Positions 54,128 to 64,000 of a DNA stretch of 64,000 nucleotides are shown piece after piece (positions within the stretch are counted from its first letter, which is position 1; every line of letters starts with the position of its first letter). The notes under the pieces were generated by a model, which had not been told where the DNA came from, did not search any database, and saw nothing but the letters and a program-made list of their open reading frames with translations. Source of the stretch: CAVQFO01 sp963711725 (GTDB lineage Bacteria; Pseudomonadota; Gammaproteobacteria; Nitrococcales; Aquisalimonadaceae); assembly GCA_963711725.1 (NCBI GenBank), contig CAVQFO010000028.1:1-64000 (forward strand), given 5' to 3'. The position numbers and the translations under genes were made by a program.

Positions 54128-54583
54128 CTAGTGCCGGCCCGAGTGCCCGAAACCTCCGGCACCGCGCTTGGTTGCTTCGAAATCATCCACAATGTCGAAC
54201 TCGGCCCGCACCACCGGTACGAACACCAACTGCGCAATGCGCTCACCCGGCTCGATCGTAAACGTGCTCTCGCCCCGGTTCCAACAGGACACGAACAACT
54301 GGCCCTGGTAATCGGAATCGATCAGCCCCACCAGATTGCCCAACACGATTCCGTGCTTATGGCCCAGGCCGGAACGGGGCAGAATCACCGCCGCCAGCGA
54401 GGGATCGCCGATATGGATCGCCATTCCCGTGGGAATCAGCAGGGTCTGTCCGGGCTCCAATGTAGTGGACTCATCGACGCAGGCCCGCAGGTCGATACCC
54501 GCCGATCCGTCCGTGGCATAACCCGGCAGAGGAAATTCATCCTCGAGCCGAGGGTCAAGAATCCTCAGTTTTATTCTTTTCAT
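54128..54583 (-). CDS. dut: dUTP diphosphatase
   Basis: 151 residues from ATG at 54583. Motifs 1-5 in order: YATDGSAGIDLRAC, ILPRSGLGHKHGIVLGN, LVGLIDSDYQGQLFVSCWN, GERIAQLVFVPV, and the flexible C-terminal RGAGGFGHSG. Keeps uracil out of DNA and gives dUMP. It overlaps the coaBC end by 29 bases. Confidence 0.97.
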   Translation of the reverse strand: MKRIKLRILDPRLEDEFPLPGYATDGSAGIDLRACVDESTTLEPGQTLLIPTGMAIHIGDPSLAAVILPRSGLGHKHGIVLGNLVGLIDSDYQGQLFVSCWNRGESTFTIEPGERIAQLVFVPVVRAEFDIVDDFEATKRGAGGFGHSGRH

Positions 54584-55772
54584 AATAGCGTTGCGCAATC
54601 AGATCGACGAGTTGAGCCGCCAGGGCGGCCTTCGATTGTTGTGGCAGGCTGCTGGAACCGCCCTCCCAGCTCACTTCCAGGGCATTTTCCTCGCGGTCAA
54701 AGCCGCCTTCGGGACGGCCCACCCAATTGGCGGCAATCATATCAAGTCCCTTGCCCCGGCGCTTTTCATCCGCGTGTTCCGCCAGCCGGTGGGTCTCGGC
54801 GGCAAACCCCACGGTAAACGGGCCGTTCTCCAGGGCCGCCACCTCCCGCAGGATATCCGGGTTGCGCACCAGCTCCACCTGCATGCGCTCCTCAGCCTTC
54901 TTGATCTTTTCAGCCGGCACGGTGGACGGCCGGTAGTCGGCCACCGCCGCCGTGGCGACAAAGATGTCCGCCTTGCGCGCCCGTGCCATGACCTGTTCGT
55001 GCATCTCGCGGGCGGACTCCACGTCCACCCGTTCAACCCTGTGAGGCGTGGCCACGGCCGACGGGCCGCAGACCACCGTCACCTCGGCACCGGCACGGGC
55101 CGCTGCGGCGGCCACCGCCATGCCCATCTTGCCGGAGCTGCGGTTGCTGATGTAGCGCACCGGATCCAGGTCCTCCCGGGTGGGCCCGGCGGTGATGAGC
55201 ACTTTCACGCCCTTGAGCACGGGGTCGCCGAAGCTCTCCAGCGCCGCCTCGACGATCTCGGGCACCTCCACCATCCGGCCAGCCCCCATCTCGCCGCAGG
55301 CCTGGCTGCCCTCACCGGGGCCCAACAACGCGACGCCGCGTTGCTCCAGCAGCCGGGCGTTGGCCTGCGTGGCGGAGTTCGCCCACATGACCCGATTCAT
55401 GGCGGGCGCCAGCATCACCGGCGCCTCGGTGGCGAGACACAGTGTGGAAAGCAGATCGTCGGCCATGCCGGCGGCCAAGCGTGCCATGAAGTCGGCGCTG
55501 GCCGGCGCGACCAGTACCAGCTCCGCCCAGCGCGCCAGTTCGATATGCCCCATCCCGGCCTCGGCCTCCGGGTCCAGCAGGCTGGTATGAACGGGATTGC
55601 CGGACACGGCTTGAAAGGTCAGGGGAGTGACGAATTCACGGGCGCCGGCCGTCATCACCACGCGCACCTCCACCGGGTGGTCCAGCAGCCGGCGGACCAG
55701 CTCGGCGGACTTGTAGGCGGCGATACCCCCGGTGACACCGAGGACGATCCTGCGTTTGCCTTCAGTGGACAT
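54555..55772 (-). CDS. coaBC: Bifunctional phosphopantothenoylcysteine decarboxylase/phosphopantothenate-cysteine ligase
   Basis: 405 residues from ATG at 55772. CoaC part (1-~185): GVTGGIAAYKSAELVRRL, MLAPAMNRVMWAN, GSQACGEMGAGRM with the active Cys. CoaB part: GVKVLITAGPTREDLDPVRY, SNRSSGKMGMAVAAAAA, TAAVADYRPSTVPAEKIKK, VGFAAETHRLAEHA. Two steps of CoA synthesis. Divergent from radC. Confidence 0.96.
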   Translation of the reverse strand: MSTEGKRRIVLGVTGGIAAYKSAELVRRLLDHPVEVRVVMTAGAREFVTPLTFQAVSGNPVHTSLLDPEAEAGMGHIELARWAELVLVAPASADFMARLAAGMADDLLSTLCLATEAPVMLAPAMNRVMWANSATQANARLLEQRGVALLGPGEGSQACGEMGAGRMVEVPEIVEAALESFGDPVLKGVKVLITAGPTREDLDPVRYISNRSSGKMGMAVAAAAARAGAEVTVVCGPSAVATPHRVERVDVESAREMHEQVMARARKADIFVATAAVADYRPSTVPAEKIKKAEERMQVELVRNPDILREVAALENGPFTVGFAAETHRLAEHADEKRRGKGLDMIAANWVGRPEGGFDREENALEVSWEGGSSSLPQQSKAALAAQLVDLIAQRYYEKNKTEDS

Positions 55773-55924
55773 CACACGCACCCGTTCGATTGACCCGAAA
55801 AGGGTACCGGAAAGCCGCAACCCGCAAAAGCGGCAGCATCCGCCCGAGTATGGTAAAACCACGGGACGCCGACCCGGCTCCCGAAAAGGAATTCACGCGA
55901 AGCAAAGACCAGGAGGGTCCCCAA

Positions 55925-56600
55925 ATGGCCATAACGGACTGGCCCGAATCCGAACGCCCCCGCGAACGCCTGCTCAATCTGGGTGCCGGCGCCCTGAGCG
56001 ACGCCGAGCTGCTGGCGATTTTTCTGCGCACCGGCCTGCCCGGGAAAAGCGCCGTGGAGTTGGCGCGGGAGCTCCTGCAGCGCTTTGGCGGCCTGAGGGC
56101 CATGCTGGGCGCCAAGCCGCCGGGAATTCTGCCGGCAGCCGGGCCTGGGCGACGCCAAGTTCGTGCAACTGCAGGCCACCGTGGAAATGGCCCGGCGACA
56201 TATGCAGGAACGGCTGCAGCGCGGCGACGCGCTCACCAGCCCGGCCGATACCCGCCGCTTCCTGACCGCCCGCCTGCGCGACTATGCCCACGAAGTCTTC
56301 GCCTGCCTGTTCCTGGACAACCGGCACCGGGTGATCAAGTTCGAGGAGCTGTTTCGCGGTACCATCGACGCGGCCAGCGTCTATCCCCGTGAGGTGGTGA
56401 AACAGGCCCTGGCCTGCAACGCAGCGGCGGTGATCCTGGCCCACAACCACCCATCCGGGGTAGCCGAACCCAGCACCGCCGACCGCAGCCTCACCCGCCG
56501 GCTGATGGACGCACTGGCCCTGGTGGACGTGCGGCTGCTGGATCACTTCGTGGTGGGCGACGGCGAACCGGTGTCGTTCGCCGAACGCGGCCTGATCTGA
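55925..56600 (+). pseudogene. radC: RadC/JAB-domain DNA repair-associated protein, one frameshift near 56132
   Basis: ATG at 55925 with RBS AGGAGGG. The N-terminal helices (WPESERPRERLLNLGAGALS, DAELLAIFLRTGLPGKSAVE) continue to GAKPPGIL. From there the correct frame is one base off: RQPGLGDAKFVQLQATVEMA, then the JAB/MPN-type metal motif AVILAHNHPSG..EPS.AD. One extra C at 56132-56133 explains it, and removing it restores the standard ~225-residue protein. Divergent from coaBC as in many gammaproteobacteria. Confidence 0.9.
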
Positions 56601-56622
56601 TTTCGCAACGGGAGATCCCGTC

Positions 56623-56859
56623 ATGCGCAGCATTGACGACAACCAAGGCCAAACCTGGGACGTTGCCGTGGGACGCGAATCCTACGGCATGCAGGTGCTG
56701 CTGTTCTTCCCCCGGGGAGGCGGCGGCATCCGCAAGGCCCTGATGCGCTCGGACACGCGGCTGGACGCCCAACGGGAGATGGACGAATCCACCGACGCCG
56801 AGTTGCTGGAGCGTCTGGACGTATCCACACCGTGGGAGGAGACCACAGCGCCGCGGTAA
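56623..56859 (+). CDS. Small conserved hypothetical protein
   Basis: 78 residues from ATG at 56623 with GGGAG upstream. SIDDNQGQTWDVAVGRESYG, MQVLLFFPRGGGGIRKALM, then an acidic end with ELLERLDVSTPWEET. A compact soluble beta protein pattern; similar short proteins follow radC or stand alone in related bacteria, function unknown. Located 22 bases after radC, so probably cotranscribed. Confidence 0.7.
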   Translation: MRSIDDNQGQTWDVAVGRESYGMQVLLFFPRGGGGIRKALMRSDTRLDAQREMDESTDAELLERLDVSTPWEETTAPR

Positions 56860-56867
56860 GTTAGGGA

Positions 56868-56935
56868 TTCGCGGCGATGAGCGCCGCTCCTACATCTATT
56901 TCGCGCCCTGTAGGAGCGGCGCTCATCGCCGCGAA
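56868..56935. repeat. Paired REP-like palindrome
   Basis: TTCGCGGCGATGAGCGCCGC... and inverse ...GGCGCTCATCGCCGCGAA; same family as 18661 and 47059. Confidence 0.88.
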
Positions 56936-56972
56936 CAACCGGCTCACGCTCCCGCGGCACGACCGCTCCTAC

Positions 56973-56998
56973 AAAAAAACGGCCCCTGCCGGGGCCGT
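56973..56998 (-). terminator. Terminator of rpoH
   Basis: Minus strand ACGGCCCC-GGCA-GGGGCCGT then a T7 run, 29 bases after the rpoH stop. Confidence 0.92.
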
Positions 56999-57026
56999 TC
57001 TTCGATCTCGCCGAATCCTGAAGCGA

Positions 57027-57890
<864 letters not shown>

Positions 57891-58046
57891 GGTCCTTGTA
57901 ACCCCCCTTGATGCGAGTCCTTCAACTACTAAGGATAGCAAGTCGTTGGACTGTTGCCGCCCCCAAAGGTTCAGACGGGGGCTAGTCGTGAAAGACTCGC
58001 ATGGGGGCACGATAAACCTGTTTCAAGGCTTCCAGGTTGACTCCGA

Positions 58047-59060
58047 TCAACTGGGCTCAAGCGCCGCCAGATGGCGCCCCACGGCCATCCAGGAGCCGAT
58101 CAGCCCGAGCAGAGCGCCGCTCAGAAGAAGCAGGGACAATCCGGAAATGCCCAGGCCCTGAACGCCAAGGGAGTTCCCGTAAAGAGCGGACAGCCGGTCC
58201 AGCGGCCCATCGAGAACAAGACGGGCAATTTCGATGAGCAGGGCCGCCATCAAGGCGCCCACGGCTCCGTACCACAACCCTTCGTACAGAAAGGGCCGCC
58301 GTACAAAACTGTCGGTGGCACCGATCAATTTGCTGATCACGATCTCGTCGCGGCGGTTTTCGATATCCAGGCGGATGGTGTTGCCCACCACCAGCATCAC
58401 CGCCCCCGCCAGCAGCAGGGCCACCACCCACACGCCGCGCTCCACCAGCCGCATGATGCTGTGCAGGCGTTTCACCCACTGCATATCCAGGCGCGCGGTT
58501 TCCACCGCGGGCAAGGCCCGCAGCTCGTCGGCGAGCTTTTCCAGGGCGCCGGGCGCCTGCCCGCCCACGGGGTCGACGATCAGCACCGGCGGCAGGGGGT
58601 TTTCGTCCAGCAGTTGCAGCGCCTCGGTGAAACCCGAGCTGCGCTTGAATTCGTCCAGCGCCTGTTCCGGAGTCACCACCCGCACGTTGCTCACCCCGGG
58701 ACGCTGTCCGATCTCGCGGGCCATCTGCTGATACTGGGAAGCGCTCGTATCGCGCTTGAGGAACAATGACAACTGAGCACCGCTTTGCCACTGCCCCGTC
58801 ACCGTCTGCACGTTCGCCAGCAGCAGAAAGAAGGCAGAGGGCAGCGCCAGGGCGATGCCGATCACCGCGGCCGTCATGAGACCCGCAGCGCGGTTGCGGG
58901 CCAATCGGCCCAGCGCGCCCACCAGGGCGCGGCCGTGATCGCCCAACCAGGCCGAAACCCCGCCGTGAGACCCGCGGCGCCTGGCAGGAGGCCGGCCGGT
59001 TGCGGCTGCCTTGGGTTCGGAATGACGCAGGGAACCTCCGGGGCGCCGATGCTCAGCCAT
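58047..59060 (-). CDS. ftsX: Cell division protein FtsX
   Basis: 337 residues. A ~55-residue Arg/Gly-rich cytoplasmic start, helix 1 (GLMTAAVIGIALALPSAFFL), periplasmic loop (LSLFLKRDTSASQYQQMARE ... PPVLIVDPVGG), then three helices and the permease motif NTIRLDIENRRDEIVISKLI. Partner of FtsE in activating septal peptidoglycan hydrolases via the periplasmic loop. Overlaps ftsE by eight bases. Confidence 0.95.
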   Translation of the reverse strand: MAEHRRPGGSLRHSEPKAAATGRPPARRRGSHGGVSAWLGDHGRALVGALGRLARNRAAGLMTAAVIGIALALPSAFFLLLANVQTVTGQWQSGAQLSLFLKRDTSASQYQQMAREIGQRPGVSNVRVVTPEQALDEFKRSSGFTEALQLLDENPLPPVLIVDPVGGQAPGALEKLADELRALPAVETARLDMQWVKRLHSIMRLVERGVWVVALLLAGAVMLVVGNTIRLDIENRRDEIVISKLIGATDSFVRRPFLYEGLWYGAVGALMAALLIEIARLVLDGPLDRLSALYGNSLGVQGLGISGLSLLLLSGALLGLIGSWMAVGRHLAALEPS

Positions 59061-59721
59061 GGATATCGCCCCCCTGCATGGCCCCGCCGCGCAAAGAGAC
59101 CATGCGATGGCCCAGCCGGCTGATCAAGGCGAGGTCGTGGCTTGCGATCATCACCGTCACGCCCACCTGATTGAACTGACCGAACAAGCGCATGATCTCC
59201 TCGGACAACTCCGGATCGAGATTACCCGTGGGTTCGTCGGCCAGCAGGATCGGCGGCCGCGTGACCACCGCGCGGGCAATACCCACCCGCTGCTGCTCAC
59301 CGCCGGACAAGGTGATGGGATAGGCCCGCTCCTTGTCCAGCAACCCGACCTTGTCTAGCGCGGCCCTGACCCGCCGGCCGATCTCGCGGTGGGGCAGGCC
59401 GTTGATCACCAGCGGCAGCGCCACGTTGTCGTAGACGGGGCGGTCGTAGAGCAGGCGGTGGTCCTGGAAGATCATGCCGATGCGCCGGCGCAGGTGGGGA
59501 ATACGCCCCTTGCGCAGGCGCGAGAGATTGATGCCCGCCACCACGATCTGGCCGCGGGTCGGCCGTTCCAGCAGGGGAATCAGCTTCAGCAAGGTGCTCT
59601 TGCCGGCGCCGGAATGGCCGGTGAGAAACACCATTTCGCCCTGCTCCACGGACAAGGTTACGCCGCGCAGCGCCTCGTGGCCGCCGGGATACTGTTTACT
59701 GACGTTGTCGAATTCAATCAC
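59053..59721 (-). CDS. ftsE: Cell division ATP-binding protein FtsE
   Basis: 222 residues from GTG at 59721 (VIEFDNVSKQYPGGHEALRG); the frame further upstream is antisense-like shadow of ftsY. Walker A LTGHSGAGKSTLLKLI, signature LSGGEQQRVGIARA, Walker B ILLADEPTGNLDPELS, switch His in IASHDLALI. ATPase of the FtsEX complex. Confidence 0.97.
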   Translation of the reverse strand: MIEFDNVSKQYPGGHEALRGVTLSVEQGEMVFLTGHSGAGKSTLLKLIPLLERPTRGQIVVAGINLSRLRKGRIPHLRRRIGMIFQDHRLLYDRPVYDNVALPLVINGLPHREIGRRVRAALDKVGLLDKERAYPITLSGGEQQRVGIARAVVTRPPILLADEPTGNLDPELSEEIMRLFGQFNQVGVTVMIASHDLALISRLGHRMVSLRGGAMQGGDIHG

Positions 59722-59737
59722 CCGGGACGCGCTCCGT

Positions 59738-60748
59738 TCACTCCGCCGCCGCTTCGTCTTCGGAGCCGACCAGCAGCGCGTCCACGAACTCCTCGGCGTG
59801 GAATTCCCGCAGGTCTTCAACGCCTTCGCCCACGCCGATGTAGCGGATGGGCAAACCCAGCTCGTGGGCAATGGCGAAGATCACCCCGCCCTTGGCCGTG
59901 CCGTCCAGCTTGGTGAGAATCAGGCCGTCCAGGTGCACCGCTTCGTTGAACGTCCGCGCCTGGGACAGGGCGTTCTGCCCCGTGCTGGCGTCCAGCACCA
60001 GCAAGGTTTCGTGGGGTGCCGTTTCATCGACCTTGCCCATCACCCGCTTGACCTTCTTCAGCTCCTCCATGAGGTTGCTCTGGGTGTGCAGGCGGCCGGC
60101 GGTGTCGGCGATCAGCACCCCGGCACCCCGGGAGCGGGCTGCCTGCAGGGCGTCGAAGATCACCGAAGCGGAATCGGCGCCGGTGTGCTGGGCGATTACC
60201 GGCGCGCCGATACGCTCGCCCCAGCGCTGAAGCTGTTCCACCGCGGCAGCGCGGAACGTATCCCCGGCGGCCAGCACCACGGAGTGCCCCTGGCCGCGCA
60301 GGCGCGCCGCCAGTTTGCCGATGGTGGTGGTCTTGCCCACGCCGTTTACGCCTGCCACCAGCACGGCGTAGGGCGTTTTGGAGGTATCCACCTTGAAAGG
60401 CCGCTCGCAGGGCGCGAGGATTTCAAGCATGTCCGCGCGCATGGCGCCGATCAAGGCCTGCACATCGGCCAGTTCCTTGCGAGCCACTCGGCGGGTGATT
60501 CCGCCGATGATGCGGCCGGTGGCCTCCACGCCCACATCGGCCATCAACAGGCGGGTCTCGAGTTCCTCGAGCACCTCGTCGTCGATGGTCTTCTTGCCGA
60601 GAAAGGCCGTGGCCAGTCCTTCGGTCAGGCCCCGGCGGGTGCGGCCAAGACGGTCGCGAAGACGCCCGAACAGGCCCTTCTTGTCGGCATCGGCGCCTGC
60701 CGGCTCCGCACCGCCCGCGTCTTTCGATTTCCTTTTGAACCCAAGCAT
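59738..60748 (-). CDS. ftsY: Signal recognition particle receptor FtsY
   Basis: 336 residues. A short N-terminal region lacking the long acidic A domain of E. coli FtsY, the N domain, then G domain: VLVAGVNGVGKTTTIGKLAA, AAGDTFRAAAVEQLQ, LIADTAGRLHTQSNLMEELK, LILTKLDGTAKGGVIFAI and YIGVGEGVEDLREF. Docks SRP-ribosome complexes to the membrane. First gene of the minus-strand division operon, divergent from the M16 pair. Confidence 0.97.
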   Translation of the reverse strand: MLGFKRKSKDAGGAEPAGADADKKGLFGRLRDRLGRTRRGLTEGLATAFLGKKTIDDEVLEELETRLLMADVGVEATGRIIGGITRRVARKELADVQALIGAMRADMLEILAPCERPFKVDTSKTPYAVLVAGVNGVGKTTTIGKLAARLRGQGHSVVLAAGDTFRAAAVEQLQRWGERIGAPVIAQHTGADSASVIFDALQAARSRGAGVLIADTAGRLHTQSNLMEELKKVKRVMGKVDETAPHETLLVLDASTGQNALSQARTFNEAVHLDGLILTKLDGTAKGGVIFAIAHELGLPIRYIGVGEGVEDLREFHAEEFVDALLVGSEDEAAAE

Positions 60749-60846
60749 CAGGAGAGAATCTCTTTAAGAGGCCATATCAATAGGCTCTGAGTCGGTCGTC
60801 GCGTATCGTATCATCCTCGGTCCAGCGAGTTGTGAGGAGCAATTCC

Positions 60847-62196
60847 ATGCGAAGGCTAAGCCGCCTTGCCGCCATCCTTTGCCTGGTTGTGAGCGCGGGC
60901 GCCGCAGCCCAGTCACTGCCGGGCATCCACCAATATACCCTGGACAACGGCCTGAAGCTGATCGTGCGCGAGGATCACCGCGCACCGGTGGTGGTCTCCC
61001 AGGTTTGGTACCGCATTGGCTCCAGCTACGAACCGGAAGGCCTCACGGGCATCTCCCACGTGCTGGAACACATGATGTTCAAGGGTACCGACAAGCATCC
61101 GGCCGGTGAGTTCTCGCAGATTATCGCCCGCAACGGCGGCCGGGAAAACGCTTTCACCAGCAAGGACTACACAGCCTATTTCCAGCAACTGGCCAGCGAC
61201 CGCCTGGAGATCTCCTTCAAGCTGGAATCCGACCGCATGGCCAACCTGAAACTGCAGGAGGCGGACTTCCAGAAGGAGCGCAAGGTGGTGATGGAGGAGC
61301 GGCGCATGCGGGTGGCCGACAACCCCATCAGCCGGCTCTATGAGCAATTCCTGGCCACGGCCTGGATCACCAACCCCTACCGCCATCCGCCCATCGGATG
61401 GGTGGATGACCTCAAGAGCCTCAAGCTGTCCCAGTTGGAGACCTGGTATCGGGATTGGTATGCACCGAACAACGCCGTGCTGGTGGTCGCCGGCGATGTC
61501 CAGCCGGACAAGGTCCTGGCTCTGGCGAAACGGTACTTCGGCCCCGTTCCGGCCCGACACGTGGACCGCCCGCCGGCCAACCCGCGGGTGGAACCCCTGG
61601 GCGAACGGCGCATCGAGGCGGACCTGCCGGCGGGCACGCCCTTTGTGGTTCTGGGCTATCAGGTACCCTCGGAAGCCACGGCCAAGGTCCGCTGGGAACC
61701 ACCGGCCCTGGCCGTGCTGGCCTGGATACTCGACGGCGGTGACAGCGCGCGGCTTTCGCGGGAACTGGTGCGGGGTAGACAGGTCGCTGCCGCCGTCGAC
61801 GCCTCATACGACCCGGTGGAGCGGTTGGATACCTTGTTCACCCTGGATGGCCGGCCGGCGGAGAACGCGTCCGCCGCCGACCTGGAGAAGGCCCTGCGGG
61901 AGCAGGTCGGCAGGATCCGCGAGCAGGGGGTCAGCGCCGAGGAGGTGAAGCGCGCCCAGACCCAGATCGTCGCCGACCACCTATACCAGCTGGATTCGAT
62001 TTTCTACCAGGCCATGCAGATCGGCATGCTGGAGACCACCGGCATCGGCGTGGACGCCCTCAAGGACTATGAGCAGCGCGTACGGGCCGTCACTCCGGAG
62101 CAGGTCCAGGCTGTGGCCCGGAAATACCTTACCAACAAGCGCCTGACCGTGGGCGTGCTGCACCCGACCAAGACCGCCGGAGGCGACAAGTCATGA
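60847..62196 (+). CDS. M16 family zinc metallopeptidase (active subunit)
   Basis: 449 residues from ATG at 60847 with GAGGAG upstream. Signal peptide RLAAILCLVVSAGAAAQS. Inverted zinc motif H-x-x-E-H in GISHVLEHMMFKGTDKHPAG, and the distal Glu in QKERKVVMEERRMRV. Periplasmic protease of the pitrilysin/PqqL type. Its stop overlaps the start of the second M16 gene, whose product lacks the zinc motif; they probably form a heterodimer like mitochondrial processing peptidase. Confidence 0.95.
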   Translation: MRRLSRLAAILCLVVSAGAAAQSLPGIHQYTLDNGLKLIVREDHRAPVVVSQVWYRIGSSYEPEGLTGISHVLEHMMFKGTDKHPAGEFSQIIARNGGRENAFTSKDYTAYFQQLASDRLEISFKLESDRMANLKLQEADFQKERKVVMEERRMRVADNPISRLYEQFLATAWITNPYRHPPIGWVDDLKSLKLSQLETWYRDWYAPNNAVLVVAGDVQPDKVLALAKRYFGPVPARHVDRPPANPRVEPLGERRIEADLPAGTPFVVLGYQVPSEATAKVRWEPPALAVLAWILDGGDSARLSRELVRGRQVAAAVDASYDPVERLDTLFTLDGRPAENASAADLEKALREQVGRIREQGVSAEEVKRAQTQIVADHLYQLDSIFYQAMQIGMLETTGIGVDALKDYEQRVRAVTPEQVQAVARKYLTNKRLTVGVLHPTKTAGGDKS

Positions 62197-63500
62197 GGCA
62201 GGTGACTCGAGCAGCCATCCTCCTACTCGCCCTGGGCTTCGCCGGAGCCTCCCAGGCCACCCCCCGTATCCAGCACTGGAAGACGGACAACGGCGCGGCG
62301 GTGTATTTCGTGCCCACCCATGACCTGCCGATCGTCGACATTCGAATCCTGTTTGACGCCGGCAGCGCCCGGGAAGGCTCCCGCCACGGCCTGGCCGCAC
62401 TGACCAACGGCCTGCTGGCCGACGGCGCCGGAGGCCTGGACGCCACCACCCTCGCGCAACGCTTCGAGGACCACGGCGCGCGCTTCTCCTCGGACAGCGG
62501 TCGGGACAGTGCTCAACTCAGCCTGCGTTCGCTGAGCCGGGCCGAGGCCCTGCAGCCGGCCATCGACAACCTGGCGCTGATCCTGGGCAAGCCGGATTTC
62601 CCCGAGCAGGCGTTCAAACGCGAACTGGCGCGGATGCAGGTGGGCCTGAACGCCCGCGAGAAGGATCCCGGCTCGCTGGCCACCGAGGCCTTCTACAAGG
62701 CCTTGTACGGCGACCATCCTTATGCCGGGCCGCCCCATGGCACCCGCGAGAGCCTGGCGGCCATGAAACCGGCCATGGTCACGGCGTTCTACGCCCGCTA
62801 CTACGTGGCCCATAACGCCACCATCGCCATCGTCGGCGACCTGGACCGGGATCACGCCCGGGCCATAGCCGCGCAGCTGACCGCTTCACTCACGTCCGGC
62901 ACCGCTCCCCCTCCACTGCCGAGCGTGCCGCCGCTTACCGAGGCCACCACGGTGCGGGTGAAATTCGATTCCCAGCAGAGCCACATCATGATCGGCCAGC
63001 CGGTGGTGGCCCGGGGCGGCGAGGATTACTTCGCTCTTTACGTGGGCAATCACGTGCTGGGCGGCAGCGGCCTGGTGTCCATGCTGGCCGACCGCATGCG
63101 CGAGCAACGGGGCCTGTCCTACAGCAGCTACAGCGCGATTGTCCCCATGGCCCACAAGGGGCCTTTCGAAATCGTCAGCCAAGTGGTGCATACGCGAACC
63201 GACGAAGCGGTGGGGGTCCTCACCGACGCCTTGCAGGATCTGCGCGACAACGGCCCGGACCCGGAACGGCTGAAGGCCGCCAAGGAAAACATCACCGGCA
63301 GCTTTCCGCTGAATCTGGACAGCAACCACGACATCGTCTCCTACATCGCCATGATCGGCTTCTATCACCTGCCGCTGGATTACCTGGAACGCTTCCGCGA
63401 CCGCGTTTCGGAGGTCACCGAGCGTGACGTCCACAACGCCTTCCGCAAGCATCTGGATCCGGACCATATGGTGACTGTGATCGTGGGCCCCGAAGAGTAA
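62193..63500 (+). CDS. M16 family protein lacking the zinc motif (partner subunit)
   Basis: 435 residues; ATG at 62193 overlaps the previous stop (ATGA). Signal peptide AAILLLALGFAGASQA. At the position of HxxEH it reads SRHGLAALTNGLL, so the zinc ligands are missing. The substrate-binding and dimer parts (MREQRGLSYSSYSAIVPMAH; DNGPDPERLKAAKENITGSF) are retained. Fits the known catalytic/non-catalytic M16 pairs. Confidence 0.94.
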   Translation: MRQVTRAAILLLALGFAGASQATPRIQHWKTDNGAAVYFVPTHDLPIVDIRILFDAGSAREGSRHGLAALTNGLLADGAGGLDATTLAQRFEDHGARFSSDSGRDSAQLSLRSLSRAEALQPAIDNLALILGKPDFPEQAFKRELARMQVGLNAREKDPGSLATEAFYKALYGDHPYAGPPHGTRESLAAMKPAMVTAFYARYYVAHNATIAIVGDLDRDHARAIAAQLTASLTSGTAPPPLPSVPPLTEATTVRVKFDSQQSHIMIGQPVVARGGEDYFALYVGNHVLGGSGLVSMLADRMREQRGLSYSSYSAIVPMAHKGPFEIVSQVVHTRTDEAVGVLTDALQDLRDNGPDPERLKAAKENITGSFPLNLDSNHDIVSYIAMIGFYHLPLDYLERFRDRVSEVTERDVHNAFRKHLDPDHMVTVIVGPEE

Positions 63501-64000
63501 TGGCCGGGCGCGGCGGCAATCAGTTCCGCATTATCGCCGGCGAATGGAAGGGCCGGCGGCTGCGCTTCGCTCCGGTGGAGGGCCTGCGCCCCACCACCGA
63601 CCGCACCCGGGAAACACTGTTCAACTGGCTGCAGGGCAGAATGGAGGGTGCCCGTTGCCTGGACCTGTTCGCCGGCAGCGGAGCGCTGAGCTTCGAAGCA
63701 CTGTCCCGGGGCGCCGCCCGGGCGGTGGCCGTGGACCGGTCGACCCCCGTGATACGGGCCCTGAGGGAGAACGCCCAGGCGCTTGGGGCGGGCGATCGTT
63801 TCCGAGCTATACAATCGGACGCGCTGGCCTTTCTGCGCGGTCGGGCCGAACCCGCGGACATCGTCTTCCTTGATCCGCCCTTCCGGTCCGCTATCATCGG
63901 AGACAGCTGCCGCCTGCTGGAACAGCACGGCTGGCTCGCGCATGGCGCCCTGATTTACCTGGAGGCGCCCGTCAACCGCGACGAAGAGCAGTTGCCGGAC
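63500..64000 (+). CDS. rsmD: 16S rRNA (guanine966-N2)-methyltransferase RsmD, 3' end outside window
   Basis: The ATG at 63500 shares its A with the TAA stop of the M16 gene (TAATG). 167 codons are visible: GGNQFRIIAGEWKGRRLRFA, RPTTDRTRETLFNWL, SAM motif CLDLFAGSGALSFEALSRGA, catalytic DPPF in ADIVFLDPPFRS. The usual length is ~185-200 residues, so only the last part is missing. Gene order ftsYEX / M16 pair / rsmD is conserved in pseudomonads. Confidence 0.95.
   Translation, partial: MAGRGGNQFRIIAGEWKGRRLRFAPVEGLRPTTDRTRETLFNWLQGRMEGARCLDLFAGSGALSFEALSRGAARAVAVDRSTPVIRALRENAQALGAGDRFRAIQSDALAFLRGRAEPADIVFLDPPFRSAIIGDSCRLLEQHGWLAHGALIYLEAPVNRDEEQLPD

Overview
GC-rich chromosomal DNA of a gammaproteobacterium. 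The gene neighbourhoods match blocks known from Pseudomonas and related lineages: ftsY-ftsE-ftsX-rpoH next to an M16 peptidase pair and rsmD; coaBC-dut-algC(long form)-argB divergent from radC; asmA-mutY-yggX; thiS-thiG-trmB. The palindromic repeat families, DUF4124 and host-attachment proteins would fit a Chromatiales/Ectothiorhodospiraceae-like or other non-model gammaproteobacterium, but genus is not decidable from sequence alone.

Layout. 0-2.3 kb: remnant of a BTAD-type regulator and a membrane-bound sigma-54 regulator, both with a one-base frameshift. 2.3-7.4 kb: a RAYT transposase between its palindromes, then a compact minus-strand operon (thermostable-hemolysin/GNAT-like protein, AMP-dependent ligase, haem-oxygenase-like di-iron enzyme, secreted TPR-like protein, SDR) that looks like an uncharacterised biosynthetic pathway. 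7.6-13.7 kb: phosphate-binding-like protein and porin, divergent from an NtrB/NtrC-like two-component system, then an MFS transporter and tRNA-Phe. 14-23.3 kb: yggX-mutY-asmA, host-attachment protein, tRNA-Gly(CCC) plus a tRNA-Gly-like remnant, thiS-thiG-trmB-tas, nfi. 23.7-31.8 kb: a membrane-anchored receiver protein, Sel1 and Rieske proteins, ampG-like MFS, mscS with a coupled 45-residue membrane protein, a peroxiredoxin/thioredoxin-reductase/glutaredoxin redox block with an OxyR-like site, and xthA.

32.9-35.5 kb is the main accessory island: five attC-like sites, all in one orientation, around four small cassette genes of unknown function and one broken cassette gene. No integron integrase is visible, so this looks like a CALIN (cluster of attC sites lacking an integrase). 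Its right end is cut by a GGGACACCCAC repeat family that also flanks a second RAYT gene (38.2 kb). 35.7-41.8 kb: a secreted FG-GAP protein pair, RAYT 2, an iron alcohol dehydrogenase and a thiolase.

42.4-64 kb is core metabolism and cell division: NADP-isocitrate dehydrogenase fused to a C-terminal CBS pair, PEP carboxylase (frameshifted), pyrE-yqeC-ybaK-CBS, a DUF4124 protein, argB-algC-dut-coaBC, radC (frameshifted), rpoH-ftsX-ftsE-ftsY, two M16 peptidases and the start of rsmD.

A recurring feature is single-base indels: about nine in otherwise well-conserved genes. Sequencing or assembly error is the simplest explanation, so the frameshifted genes should not be taken as true pseudogenes without read support.
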